Shown here: piece after piece, positions 1-5,117 of the stretch
How positions within the stretch are numbered: the stretch's first letter is position 1
Layout: the number at the start of each line of letters is the position of its first letter
From: an uncultured archaeon
GTDB lineage: Archaea > Thermoproteota > Nitrososphaeria > Nitrososphaerales > CALBXV01
Length of the DNA stretch: 5,382 nt
Assembly (NCBI GenBank): GCA_937890045.1
Contig: CALBXV010000308.1
Span: 1-5,382, forward strand
Direction of reading: 5' to 3'
Translations under genes and position numbers: made by a program
Notes under the pieces: model-generated
Seen by the model: the letters and a program-made list of their open reading frames with translations, nothing else
What the model was told of the DNA's origin: nothing
Database searches by the model: none

Positions 1-236
1 ATTTCTTCTTTATTTTCTTTAATTTCTTGTTTAATAACTTCTATTCGTCTTTTATTTTTAGTTTGCCATCTTGTAGTTAACAAACCTTTTATTTCCATAA
101 TCATTAATTCATTGTTTAATTCATTTATGGTTGTTTTATATCCGATTTTATCTAATTCTTTTAATAATTCAATATCTGTTATAATATTATTTTCAATTAA
201 CTTCTCATAAATAATGTTTTTTATAGGATATTTCAT
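1..236 (-). CDS. Winged-helix-like DNA-binding protein, C-terminus beyond the window
   Basis: The reading frame opens with ATG at 236-234 (MKYPIKNIIYEKL) and runs 78 codons to the window edge without a stop, so the C-terminus is missing. Residues 1-55 look like a small winged-helix-turn-helix: helix 1 (NIIYEKLIENNI), a second helix (DIELLKELDKIG), a third (TTINELNNELMIMEIKG), then a wing-like LLTTRWQTKN. From about residue 58 the chain becomes highly charged (KRRIEVIKQEIKENKEE) and is probably a long helix or coiled coil for dimerisation. I infer a DNA-binding regulator from this pattern; I do not recognise a named family. The gene is divergent from the unknown gene at 319, and a TATA-like box at 257-266 places transcription start at or next to the ATG. 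It could instead be a non-regulatory wHTH protein. Confidence 0.7.
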   Translation of the reverse strand, partial: MKYPIKNIIYEKLIENNIITDIELLKELDKIGYKTTINELNNELMIMEIKGLLTTRWQTKNKRRIEVIKQEIKENKEE

Positions 237-256
237 AGCTAAACACAGTAATTATG

Positions 257-266
257 TTTTATATAT
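257..266 (-). promoter_or_regulatory. TATA box for the winged-helix gene
   Basis: The minus strand reads ATATATAAAA here, centred about 25 bases before the ATG at 236. Archaeal transcription normally starts about 22-28 bases past the TATA centre, which predicts a leaderless mRNA beginning at the start codon. AT-rich DNA yields such matches by chance, so the spacing is the main support. Confidence 0.5.
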
Positions 267-278
267 TATCGTATAATA
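264..278. repeat. Short inverted repeat between divergent TATA boxes
   Basis: TATTAT at 264-269 and ATAATA at 273-278 are perfect reverse complements around CGT. The element overlaps the edge of the left TATA box and ends 9 bases before the right one, where an operator for a dimeric regulator would sit. Six-base arms made only of A and T are weak evidence in this composition. Confidence 0.3.
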
Positions 279-287
279 ATACTAGAT

Positions 288-295
288 TTTATAAA
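288..295 (+). promoter_or_regulatory. TATA box for the unknown gene at 319
   Basis: TTTATAAA, a self-complementary TATA-box sequence, is centred about 27 bases before the ATG at 319, predicting a leaderless or nearly leaderless transcript. No Shine-Dalgarno motif lies between it and the ATG. Confidence 0.55.
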
Positions 296-318
296 CATTT
301 TATTTATTTAGATTTAAT

Positions 319-618
319 ATGATTGATTATAATAATATTGATATTACTTTTAATAATGAAAATAACAAAATTAAATTTCAAAAATTAATTCAAAGTATTA
401 AAAAAATTGATGAAAAATTATCTAATGTGCTATTTAATAATGTTAATGTTAATTTAGTCACTATTACTTTTAATGATGTAATTATTGCACGTGATAATAA
501 TAACAATATTCATTATATAGATTCTGATGATATTAAATGGAATAATTTCAAATTATTGTTGAAAAAAAAACGAAATATTGAACATAATCTTATAAGTATT
601 GTTTCTAATTCTGATTAA
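319..618 (+). CDS. Unrecognised 99-residue Asn-rich protein
   Basis: The frame starts at ATG 319 (MIDYNNIDITFNNEN) and ends at TAA 616-618. I do not recognise the family. About 21 of 99 residues are asparagine, largely AAT codons, in keeping with AT pressure. Residues 15-40 look helical (KIKFQKLIQSIKKIDEKL). Residues 43-67 look like beta strands around a DNNNN turn (VNLVTITFNDVIIARD, then NIHYID). The C-terminal third is basic, with a KKKRN stretch. There is no signal peptide, membrane segment or cysteine motif, so a small soluble cytoplasmic protein is likely. A well-placed TATA box at 288-295 and a frame kept open next to tightly packed neighbours support a real gene. It converges on aEF-1 beta with 11 bases between the stops, and its lysine run at 562-570 is a T9 tract on the other strand. 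Confidence 0.65.
   Translation: MIDYNNIDITFNNENNKIKFQKLIQSIKKIDEKLSNVLFNNVNVNLVTITFNDVIIARDNNNNIHYIDSDDIKWNNFKLLLKKKRNIEHNLISIVSNSD
562..570 (-). terminator. Oligo-T terminator for the zinc-ribbon/aEF-1 beta transcript
   Basis: Nine A's on the plus strand give nine T's on the minus strand, about 60 bases past the aEF-1 beta stop at 630. Archaeal RNA polymerase terminates at runs of T in the non-template strand without needing a hairpin. This is the first long T run the minus-strand transcript meets. It lies antisense inside the unknown gene, where it encodes three lysines. Confidence 0.5.
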
Positions 619-623
619 TATAA

Positions 624-638
624 TCTTCTTTACTTTTT
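624..638 (+). terminator. T-rich stretch after the unknown gene
   Basis: The plus strand reads TCTTCTTTACTTTTT just past the TAA at 618, ending in five T's. It could end the plus-strand transcript, but it already overlaps the 3' end of the aEF-1 beta coding region. T-rich DNA is common here, so this is tentative. Confidence 0.3.
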
Positions 639-908
639 GGTTGATATTTTACTCATAGCAACTATATCCATTTGACTTATCTTATTATTTGCTTCCATTA
701 TTTCTTCTAACTCATTTACTTTTCCTTCCTCATCTGATATTATCAAATCTGCTATTAATGCTTCTAATCCAAAAGCTATTGGTTGACTATGATGTTTTAT
801 TATATTAATTTCAATATTCTCTATTTTATTTATTTCTTCTAATATTCCTTCTGCTTTCATTTTGGGGTCAGTTGGTAATATCTTTACTCTAAGTGCTAAA
901 GATCCCAT
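630..908 (-). CDS. ef1b: Archaeal elongation factor 1-beta (aEF-1 beta, EF-1A exchange factor)
   Basis: The 92-residue protein matches the usual length of archaeal EF-1 beta (about 88-91). This factor recharges EF-1A by promoting GDP/GTP exchange during translation elongation in the cytoplasm. The family pattern is clear: an N-terminal strand LRVKILPTDP (residues 6-15), a helix, then the signature QPIAFGLEALIADLIISDEE (42-61), in which the Phe-Gly-Leu motif and following strand are typical, and a closing helix and strand. The start is ATG 908-906, with AAGGATG about 9-12 bases upstream as a weak Shine-Dalgarno-like sequence, the only one I saw in the window. It follows the zinc-ribbon gene by 17 bases with no good TATA box between, so the two are probably co-transcribed; this pairing is known in other archaea, including Haloferax. 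Confidence 0.93.
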   Translation of the reverse strand: MGSLALRVKILPTDPKMKAEGILEEINKIENIEINIIKHHSQPIAFGLEALIADLIISDEEGKVNELEEIMEANNKISQMDIVAMSKISTKK

Positions 909-925
909 TTTAAATACATCCTTGT

Positions 926-1096
926 TTAAGGTCCTTCTTGTCCACAGTTAACACATCTATAAGGTCTAGAGAATTTTCTACATTTCTGACATCTTGTTAT
1001 AATAATTTCTCCACATCCTGGACAATTAAATCTTACAGTTCTCTCTTTTGGACTTATAGGTTTATTACATGAAGTACATTCTGGTAATTCTAACAT
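926..1096 (-). CDS. Double zinc-ribbon small protein (HVO_2753-like, COG2888)
   Basis: A 56-residue protein starts at ATG 1096-1094 (MLELPECTSCNKP) and ends at TAA 928-926. Four CxxC pairs are visible: C7/C10, C25/C28 (in CPGCG), C36/C39 and C48/C51, enough for two zinc sites. The length, the CPxCG knuckle and the position directly upstream of aEF-1 beta match the archaeal zinc-ribbon microprotein family predicted to bind RNA, of which Haloferax HVO_2753 is the studied member. The exact role is not settled; the constant link with aEF-1 beta suggests a translation-related job. A possible but poor TATA (GAATAATAATAC, about 1112-1123) lies about 22 bases upstream of the ATG, after the likely terminator of the reductase gene. 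Confidence 0.88.
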   Translation of the reverse strand: MLELPECTSCNKPISPKERTVRFNCPGCGEIIITRCQKCRKFSRPYRCVNCGQEGP

Positions 1097-1125
1097 CTTA
1101 GACAATTTATTTGTATTATTATTCT

Positions 1126-1131
1126 AAAAAA
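1126..1131 (-). terminator. Oligo-T run after the reductase gene
   Basis: Six A's on the plus strand give TTTTTT on the minus strand, 21 bases past the reductase TAA at 1152, in the 55-base gap before the zinc-ribbon gene. This is a reasonable archaeal oligo-T termination site and would separate the two units. Confidence 0.4.
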
Positions 1132-1151
1132 CTAGTATATGTTTCTTACTA

Positions 1152-2315
1152 TTAATTTTTAATTAAATGTTTTAATTCAGAGCTAGCTATTATTTTGAAC
1201 ATTTTTAATATGTTTTTTAAACCTAAAACTTTAGTAAATATCAATGAATGAAAATCAAAATTACTTTCTTTTATAGTGTTAGTCATATCTATATTTTTTA
1301 ATATATTAAATAATTGATTTATATCATCATTAGTAAAGTTCTGAAAAATTCTCCTAGCTAATAACATTTTTTTAAATTCAGATCCAAATATTTCTCTCCA
1401 TTTATTCTCATAATTATTAATATTTGTTATTTCATTTTCTAAAAATTTTATTATTGCTTGTCCAGCTAGAATTCCACCCATTCCACCACTATATATTCCT
1501 CCGCCTGTTGTTGGTTTAGTTTGACCTGCGGCATCTCCAACAGTTATAATTGAATTATTAATAAATTTTTTTATGGGTCCAGATATTACTATTGGCGCTG
1601 CTATTTTCTTTGTTATCTGACCACCCTTATTACTAACAAATTTATCTAGAATATTGAATACATTGATTTTTTCTCCAGCCACTCCAATTTTTGCCGTATC
1701 TGAACTCATAGGTATTACCCATGTGAAAAAATTTGGTGTGTTATCTTGATTAAAATAAACTTCAATTGTATCTTTATTAAACCAATTTCCTTGAACTTCA
1801 TATTTAGCCGCATGTAAAATATTTATGTTATCTATATTACTTGCTGAATTTACTCCTCTTGAATCTATTGCAAATTTACTTAAGTATTCTGTTTTATCAC
1901 TGATTGTTTTTACATAATTTGCACTTTGTTGTATTGTGTTAACTTTTTCTCCAAGTTTTATTTCAGCTCCATATCTTGTTGCTGTTCTAGCTAATTCTGT
2001 GTCAAATTCACTTCTATCTAAAACTATTACTCCTTTATCTCTAGCATCAATTTTTATTTCTGAATTATTTGGTGAATATAAAATCGTATGTCTTATTTCA
2101 TTTTGAATTAATTTATTTGTAGGACTAATTGATAATGACTTTAAAGCATTAATACTAATTAATCCATCACATTTCTCTGGCGTACCAATTTCATTATCAT
2201 TTTCTAATATTCTTACATTTATATTATTTTTTGCTAATTCTCTTGCTGCTAATAAACCAGATACACTTCCACCAGCAATTATTACTTCTGAATCAATGTT
2301 TTTATTCAATATCAA
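1152..2315 (-). CDS. Geranylgeranyl reductase family FAD-dependent oxidoreductase
   Basis: A 387-residue protein of normal family length. The N-terminal FAD-binding fold reads VIIAGGSVSGLLAARELA (residues 11-28) and an acidic residue ends the second strand (RILEND). GTPEKCDGL follows, with Cys49 matching the cysteine conserved in geranylgeranyl reductases. The family motif around W199 is PNFFTWVIP (194-202). The second FAD motif is GDAAGQTKPTTGGGIYSGG (260-278). Such enzymes saturate prenyl chains of archaeal membrane lipids or quinones; archaea often carry several copies, so the substrate is uncertain. There is no in-frame ATG: the frame is bounded by TGA at 2330-2328, and only TTG at 2315 or TTG at 2309 is a plausible start. 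A TATA-like box at 2335-2343 fits transcription starting at about 2313-2315. Family members usually begin just before the VIIAGG strand, which fits. It is divergent from pth2. Confidence 0.9.
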   Translation of the reverse strand: MILNKNIDSEVIIAGGSVSGLLAARELAKNNINVRILENDNEIGTPEKCDGLISINALKSLSISPTNKLIQNEIRHTILYSPNNSEIKIDARDKGVIVLDRSEFDTELARTATRYGAEIKLGEKVNTIQQSANYVKTISDKTEYLSKFAIDSRGVNSASNIDNINILHAAKYEVQGNWFNKDTIEVYFNQDNTPNFFTWVIPMSSDTAKIGVAGEKINVFNILDKFVSNKGGQITKKIAAPIVISGPIKKFINNSIITVGDAAGQTKPTTGGGIYSGGMGGILAGQAIIKFLENEITNINNYENKWREIFGSEFKKMLLARRIFQNFTNDDINQLFNILKNIDMTNTIKESNFDFHSLIFTKVLGLKNILKMFKIIASSELKHLIKN

Positions 2316-2334
2316 GTTAAAACTTATTCATTAG

Positions 2335-2343
2335 TTATATTTT
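2335..2343 (-). promoter_or_regulatory. TATA box for the reductase gene
   Basis: The minus strand reads AAAATATAA, centred 24 bases before TTG 2315, predicting a leaderless UUG-initiated mRNA or a leader of about 6 bases if TTG 2309 is used. It lies in the 40-base divergent gap shared with pth2. Confidence 0.45.
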
Positions 2344-2355
2344 AATAATGTTATT

Positions 2356-2715
2356 ATGAATCAAGAATATAAACAAGTAATAGCGGTAAGAACTGATATT
2401 AATATGAGTAAAGGTAAAATCGCAGTCCAGGTTGCACATGCATCTGTTTCTTGTTGTGATCTTGTTAAAAAAACTGATATTGATATGTTTGATTTATGGC
2501 AATTACAAGGTCAGCCAAAAATAGTAGTTAAAATTAATTCTAAAATTGATTTGTTTGAATTAAAAGAAAAGGCTGAATTTAATTCTCTACCTTTTTATAT
2601 TGTTCAAGATAAAGGTTTAACTCAATTATCGCCTGGAACTATTACCTGTATAGCAATTGGTCCTTGTTTATCTAGTAAACTTGATTCTATTACTTCTAGT
2701 CTAAAATTATTATGA
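2356..2715 (+). CDS. pth2: Peptidyl-tRNA hydrolase, Pth2 type
   Basis: The 119-residue protein has the length of archaeal and eukaryotic Pth2, which cleaves the ester bond of stalled peptidyl-tRNAs to recycle tRNA. The N-terminal signature is VRTDINMSKGKIAVQVAHAS (residues 11-30), with the conserved Lys, Gln and His of the family. The PKIVVKI strand follows. The second signature is QDKGLTQLSPGTITCIAIGP (84-103), including the conserved aspartate D85 and the GP at the end. Most family members I recall read DAG where this one reads DKG. The start ATG 2356 leaves the normal short lead before the first strand. No TATA box is well placed; GTTAAAAC near 2316-2323 would give a leader of about 10 bases. 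It ends with TGA two bases from the pcna stop on the other strand. Confidence 0.95.
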   Translation: MNQEYKQVIAVRTDINMSKGKIAVQVAHASVSCCDLVKKTDIDMFDLWQLQGQPKIVVKINSKIDLFELKEKAEFNSLPFYIVQDKGLTQLSPGTITCIAIGPCLSSKLDSITSSLKLL

Positions 2716-2717
2716 AA

Positions 2718-3479
2718 CTATTTATCTTCTATTCTTGGAGCAAGATAAAATATTAATCTTCCATCTTCTGAATCTCCTAGTTTAATTTCAAATTTTATTG
2801 GCATTTTACTTGAGTATTCCATTAATATTGATTCTGCTCTTGTTCCTGCAGCTTTTACAATATTAGTCATATATTCAATACTATAAGTAGATTCACTTTC
2901 TTCTTTAACTTCAAGTTCTGTTATTTCATCATTGTTTTTCTCTAATTTTGCACTAGCAGTTCCACGATCACTTTTACCATGAAATTCTACTGTTGTACTA
3001 TTTGATTTAATAGTAATATGATCTGCTATTATTGATATATCACTTAAAACATTTTCAAATGCAGATTCTTTAATATTAATCTTAGAATTTAAACTTAAAT
3101 TAGGTATTGGCGTAGAACTAAGTGAAGATTCTACTAAATGTAATTTATATTCTTTACTATATCCATTTTGAATTTTAACAATTAATGTATTTTCATCTGA
3201 TTTTGCAATTTCAATACTGTCGTTTGCACTTGCTCTCCTAATTAACTTTACAAAATCTTCTGTTCTTACACTAAATTGGAATTTCTCATCACTTGAATAC
3301 TTTTCAAAAGAAGTACTTGGCCATGTTATATCTAAAAGAGCAATATGTGATGGGTCCATCGCTCTAAAATTTATTCCTTCTGGTGTAACATCAAATGTTG
3401 CTTCCTCAACTAAAGTTTGAATAGCTGTAGTTACTAATTTCCATTCATTTGAAGTTTTAGTTTTAGCTACAAAAGTCAA
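2718..3479 (-). CDS. pcn: DNA polymerase sliding clamp (PCNA)
   Basis: A 253-residue protein of normal PCNA length. PCNA forms a trimeric ring on DNA and tethers polymerases, ligase, FEN1 and other PIP-box proteins. The N-terminal domain has FRAMDPSHIALLDITWP (residues 38-54), a diagnostic stretch. The interdomain connector is near 117-133 (SSLSSTPIPNLSL). The C-terminal domain ends in LIFYLAPRIEDK (242-253), the conserved tail that, with the connector, forms the PIP-box binding pocket. The start must be TTG 3479: a TAA lies three codons upstream in frame and the first in-frame ATG is residue 41, inside the conserved fold. TATAAATA at 3503-3510 places transcription start at or beside this TTG. 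It is the last gene of the minus-strand block, 64 bases after tfs, and can be transcribed from its own promoter. Stop TAG at 2720-2718. Confidence 0.96.
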   Translation of the reverse strand: MTFVAKTKTSNEWKLVTTAIQTLVEEATFDVTPEGINFRAMDPSHIALLDITWPSTSFEKYSSDEKFQFSVRTEDFVKLIRRASANDSIEIAKSDENTLIVKIQNGYSKEYKLHLVESSLSSTPIPNLSLNSKINIKESAFENVLSDISIIADHITIKSNSTTVEFHGKSDRGTASAKLEKNNDEITELEVKEESESTYSIEYMTNIVKAAGTRAESILMEYSSKMPIKFEIKLGDSEDGRLIFYLAPRIEDK

Positions 3480-3502
3480 TTTTTCTTACAATTTATATTA
3501 TT

Positions 3503-3510
3503 TATTTATA
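3503..3510 (-). promoter_or_regulatory. TATA box for pcna
   Basis: The minus strand reads TATAAATA, centred about 27 bases before TTG 3479, giving a predicted leaderless mRNA with a UUG start. A T5 run just upstream (minus strand of 3516-3520) may also end part of the tfs transcript. Confidence 0.55.
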
Positions 3511-3543
3511 ATTATAAAAACTATTATTCTTTTAACTCAAAAT

Positions 3544-3876
3544 CTATGAATATTGTCTCCATGTATGTTTACATTTCAAACAGCGAAAAAATTGTGTTGT
3601 AGGTTCATCGCCACTTCTAGTTTGTAACATCCACCAATATGCTTTTCTATTAGAACATTTTGGACAATTAATTTCAATAGTTGGCATATTTTTTTGGTCT
3701 GCTTTTTCAATAATATCTATCTGTTCTTTGTTCTCAATTATTGTTTTCTCTGGTTTGTCACTATCTGGTTTAGTTTTCCATCCGCATTTATAGCATTTTA
3801 AAACTAATTTTGTTTTATCATCTGTTTTTGCTAATTCATTTTGTAATGTTGATCCACATTTCTCACAAAATTTCAT
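3544..3876 (-). CDS. tfs: Transcription factor S (TFS, archaeal TFIIS-like cleavage factor)
   Basis: The 110-residue protein matches archaeal TFS in length and layout. TFS enters the RNA polymerase pore and stimulates cleavage of backtracked transcripts. The N-terminal zinc ribbon has C4/C7 (CEKCG) and C28/C31 (CYKCGWKT). A charged linker covers about 36-62. The C-terminal TFIIS ribbon has C71/C74 (CPKC) and C99/C102 (CLKCKHTWRQYS). The acidic hairpin tip is present as RSGDEPTTQFF (87-97); D90 and E91 are the residues that act in the polymerase active site, so the protein should be cleavage-competent rather than an inactive paralogue. The start ATG 3876 puts the first cysteine at position 4, as usual. 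It lies nine bases after rpoL and is surely co-transcribed with it. Confidence 0.96.
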   Translation of the reverse strand: MKFCEKCGSTLQNELAKTDDKTKLVLKCYKCGWKTKPDSDKPEKTIIENKEQIDIIEKADQKNMPTIEINCPKCSNRKAYWWMLQTRSGDEPTTQFFRCLKCKHTWRQYS

Positions 3877-3885
3877 TTTTTAACA

Positions 3886-4152
3886 CTATTTTTTTTTGTA
3901 TTCAGATTTTAATTTTGCTGAAATCTTTATCGCGTTATCTATGCTTGAATCTAAAATATTGTTAATACTTGAATTTGAATTTATTAGTAGTTCATTTTTT
4001 TTTAACAATGGATGAATCTTTAGAGTACCTGCATTACTAGTTTTTTTATCTTTTAAAAGTTCATGATGCACTATATCTGATATAATATGATCTTCATCAT
4101 CTATCTGTAATTTTACACTACCTTTTTTTTGTTCTTCTATATTAATCTTCAT
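3886..4152 (-). CDS. rpoL: RNA polymerase subunit Rpo11 (RpoL)
   Basis: The 88-residue protein has the length and signatures of archaeal Rpo11, homologous to eukaryotic RPB11/RPAC19, which pairs with Rpo3 to seed RNA polymerase assembly. The motif DDEDHIISDIVHHELL (residues 18-33) is the family's DExHTL.NxL...L helix region; AGTLKIHPL (41-49) corresponds to the Y.hpHPL segment; the C-terminal helix INNILDSSIDNAIKISAKLK completes the dimer fold. The start ATG 4152 gives the expected short N-terminal strand. Two A tracts lie in the coding strand: eight A's at 4130-4123 and nine A's at 3897-3889 that encode the last three lysines just before TAG. The TTTTTATTAA box at 4177-4186 suggests an internal promoter for rpoL-tfs. 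The stop is nine bases from the tfs ATG. Confidence 0.92.
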   Translation of the reverse strand: MKINIEEQKKGSVKLQIDDEDHIISDIVHHELLKDKKTSNAGTLKIHPLLKKNELLINSNSSINNILDSSIDNAIKISAKLKSEYKKK

Positions 4153-4176
4153 ATCAAAGTTTTATCGATTTAATTG

Positions 4177-4186
4177 TTAATAAAAA
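4177..4186 (-). promoter_or_regulatory. Possible TATA box for rpoL-tfs
   Basis: The minus strand reads TTTTTATTAA, centred about 29 bases before the rpoL ATG at 4152, in the 69-base gap after csl4. That gap is one of the widest in the block, which favours an internal promoter, but the match is only fair. Confidence 0.35.
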
Positions 4187-4221
4187 TTTTGATTTAGAGT
4201 CACTTTTTTAGTTTTTTTATA

Positions 4222-4764
4222 TTATTTTGACATTTTTGGTAGGATAGTTCTACGAACGTTTTTACATTTGTTACATTTTACTATACTACTTTCATTATCT
4301 AATTCTACTATATCACTTCCACAATCTCCACATTCTGTTTTTAATATTCCTAAATCAGTTCCATTAAAATTTAAATAAATTTTTCCATTGTTAACTTTCA
4401 ATATATTCGCTTTTAAGTAATCTCCTATAAATCCCAAATCCATTTTTATTATATGCTTATCTGTATCTCTATTTAATACTCCAGTGAAATATCTTGGAAC
4501 TTTCTTTCCATTTATCTCTATTATTTCTATAAAATAGTTGTTGTTTCTAACATTTACAATTTTTCCTATTATTTCATCATTTATTTCTGGATATATTCTT
4601 CTATTATTAGTTGGTTCTACATTAATTACTCTGTTTTCTTCATCTATTTTTTTTGATCCATGAACAGTAGCTATAACATTACCATTGTATTCTATTGTGT
4701 TTTTTCCACTTTGATATTCTTCAATAATTGATAAATGATCTCCAGGTGATACAATCTTTGTCAT
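4222..4764 (-). CDS. csl4: Exosome RNA-binding cap subunit Csl4
   Basis: The 180-residue protein matches archaeal Csl4, a cap subunit of the RNA exosome that sits on the Rrp41/Rrp42 ring and recruits substrates and DnaG. The N-terminal domain opens with the typical VSPGDHLSIIEEYQSG (residues 5-20). The S1 RNA-binding domain runs from about YPEINDEIIGKIVNVR (58-73) to ILKVNNGKIYLNF (about 120-135). The C-terminal zinc ribbon has C145/C148 (CGDCG) and C164/C167 (CNKC). All three domains are present. The start ATG 4764 puts the PGD motif at position 7, as expected. It follows pop5 by 27 bases and no well-spaced TATA box precedes it, so it is probably read from upstream. It ends at TAA 4224-4222. 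Confidence 0.94.
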   Translation of the reverse strand: MTKIVSPGDHLSIIEEYQSGKNTIEYNGNVIATVHGSKKIDEENRVINVEPTNNRRIYPEINDEIIGKIVNVRNNNYFIEIIEINGKKVPRYFTGVLNRDTDKHIIKMDLGFIGDYLKANILKVNNGKIYLNFNGTDLGILKTECGDCGSDIVELDNESSIVKCNKCKNVRRTILPKMSK

Positions 4765-4791
4765 TTTGTAATTTACTTAGTTTAAAATATG

Positions 4792-5100
4792 TTAATTAAT
4801 CTTTATATTTTTATAACTTTCAAGATGTCGTTTTATTTTTTTTATTGTTCCTGAAGATATAATTGGTATAATTATTTCATTTTTTTTATTTATATTACTA
4901 AATATCTTGTATAATTCGTCTATGTATAAATTGTTAATTCTTATTATTGCTGTTTCATTGGTTTTAACATAAATCTTTAAACCAAATTTGAATCTTTCAT
5001 CTCCATAGTCTGATTTTATTTTTTTTCTTATTTCTACTGCTAACTCTGATACTTCAGTATCTGTTCTAATTAATATGTAACGTTTTTTTTTCCTAATCAA
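4792..5100 (-). CDS. rnp2: Ribonuclease P protein Pop5 (Rnp2)
   Basis: The 102-residue protein resembles archaeal Pop5, which pairs with Rpp30 and supports the catalytic domain of RNase P RNA in tRNA 5' maturation. The N-terminus RKKKRYILIRTD (residues 3-14) is the first strand; a helix with ELAVEIRKKIKSDYG follows; FGLKIYVKTNETAIIRINN (39-57) and YIDELYKIF (59-67) match the family's GLK...G.IRC.h.YvDEv segment; SSGTIKKIKRHL (82-93) is the conserved SGTI.k.rr stretch. It is on the short side for the family. The start is TTG 5100: an in-frame TAA directly precedes it, and no other in-frame methionine exists. Nine A's (5091-5083) encode K4-K6. Its place between a COG1325-type gene and csl4 supports an RNA-processing role. 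Confidence 0.87.
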   Translation of the reverse strand: MIRKKKRYILIRTDTEVSELAVEIRKKIKSDYGDERFKFGLKIYVKTNETAIIRINNLYIDELYKIFSNINKKNEIIIPIISSGTIKKIKRHLESYKNIKIN

Positions 5101-5117
5101 TTAATTGTTCTTAATAT

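Noticed and set aside
2317..2331. Five-codon mini-ORF ATG AAT AAG TTT TAA upstream of the reductase as a leader peptide
   Set aside because: The predicted transcript start lies downstream of it, so it would not be in the mRNA. It is kept only as a possible frameshift in the start-codon finding.
630..3479. Signs of horizontal transfer or a defence or accessory system among the central genes
   Set aside because: All the genes here are standard archaeal core families of normal length with intact motifs, and base composition is similar throughout.
4204..4218. T6 and T7 runs after csl4 as a terminator
   Set aside because: The runs are T on the plus strand, but the genes here are on the minus strand, where they read as A runs. 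No plus-strand gene ends here.
4781..4790. ATATTTTAAA on the minus strand as a csl4 promoter
   Set aside because: It is centred only about 21 bases from the ATG, which would start transcription inside the coding region, and it sits directly after the pop5 stop. Read-through from pop5 is simpler.
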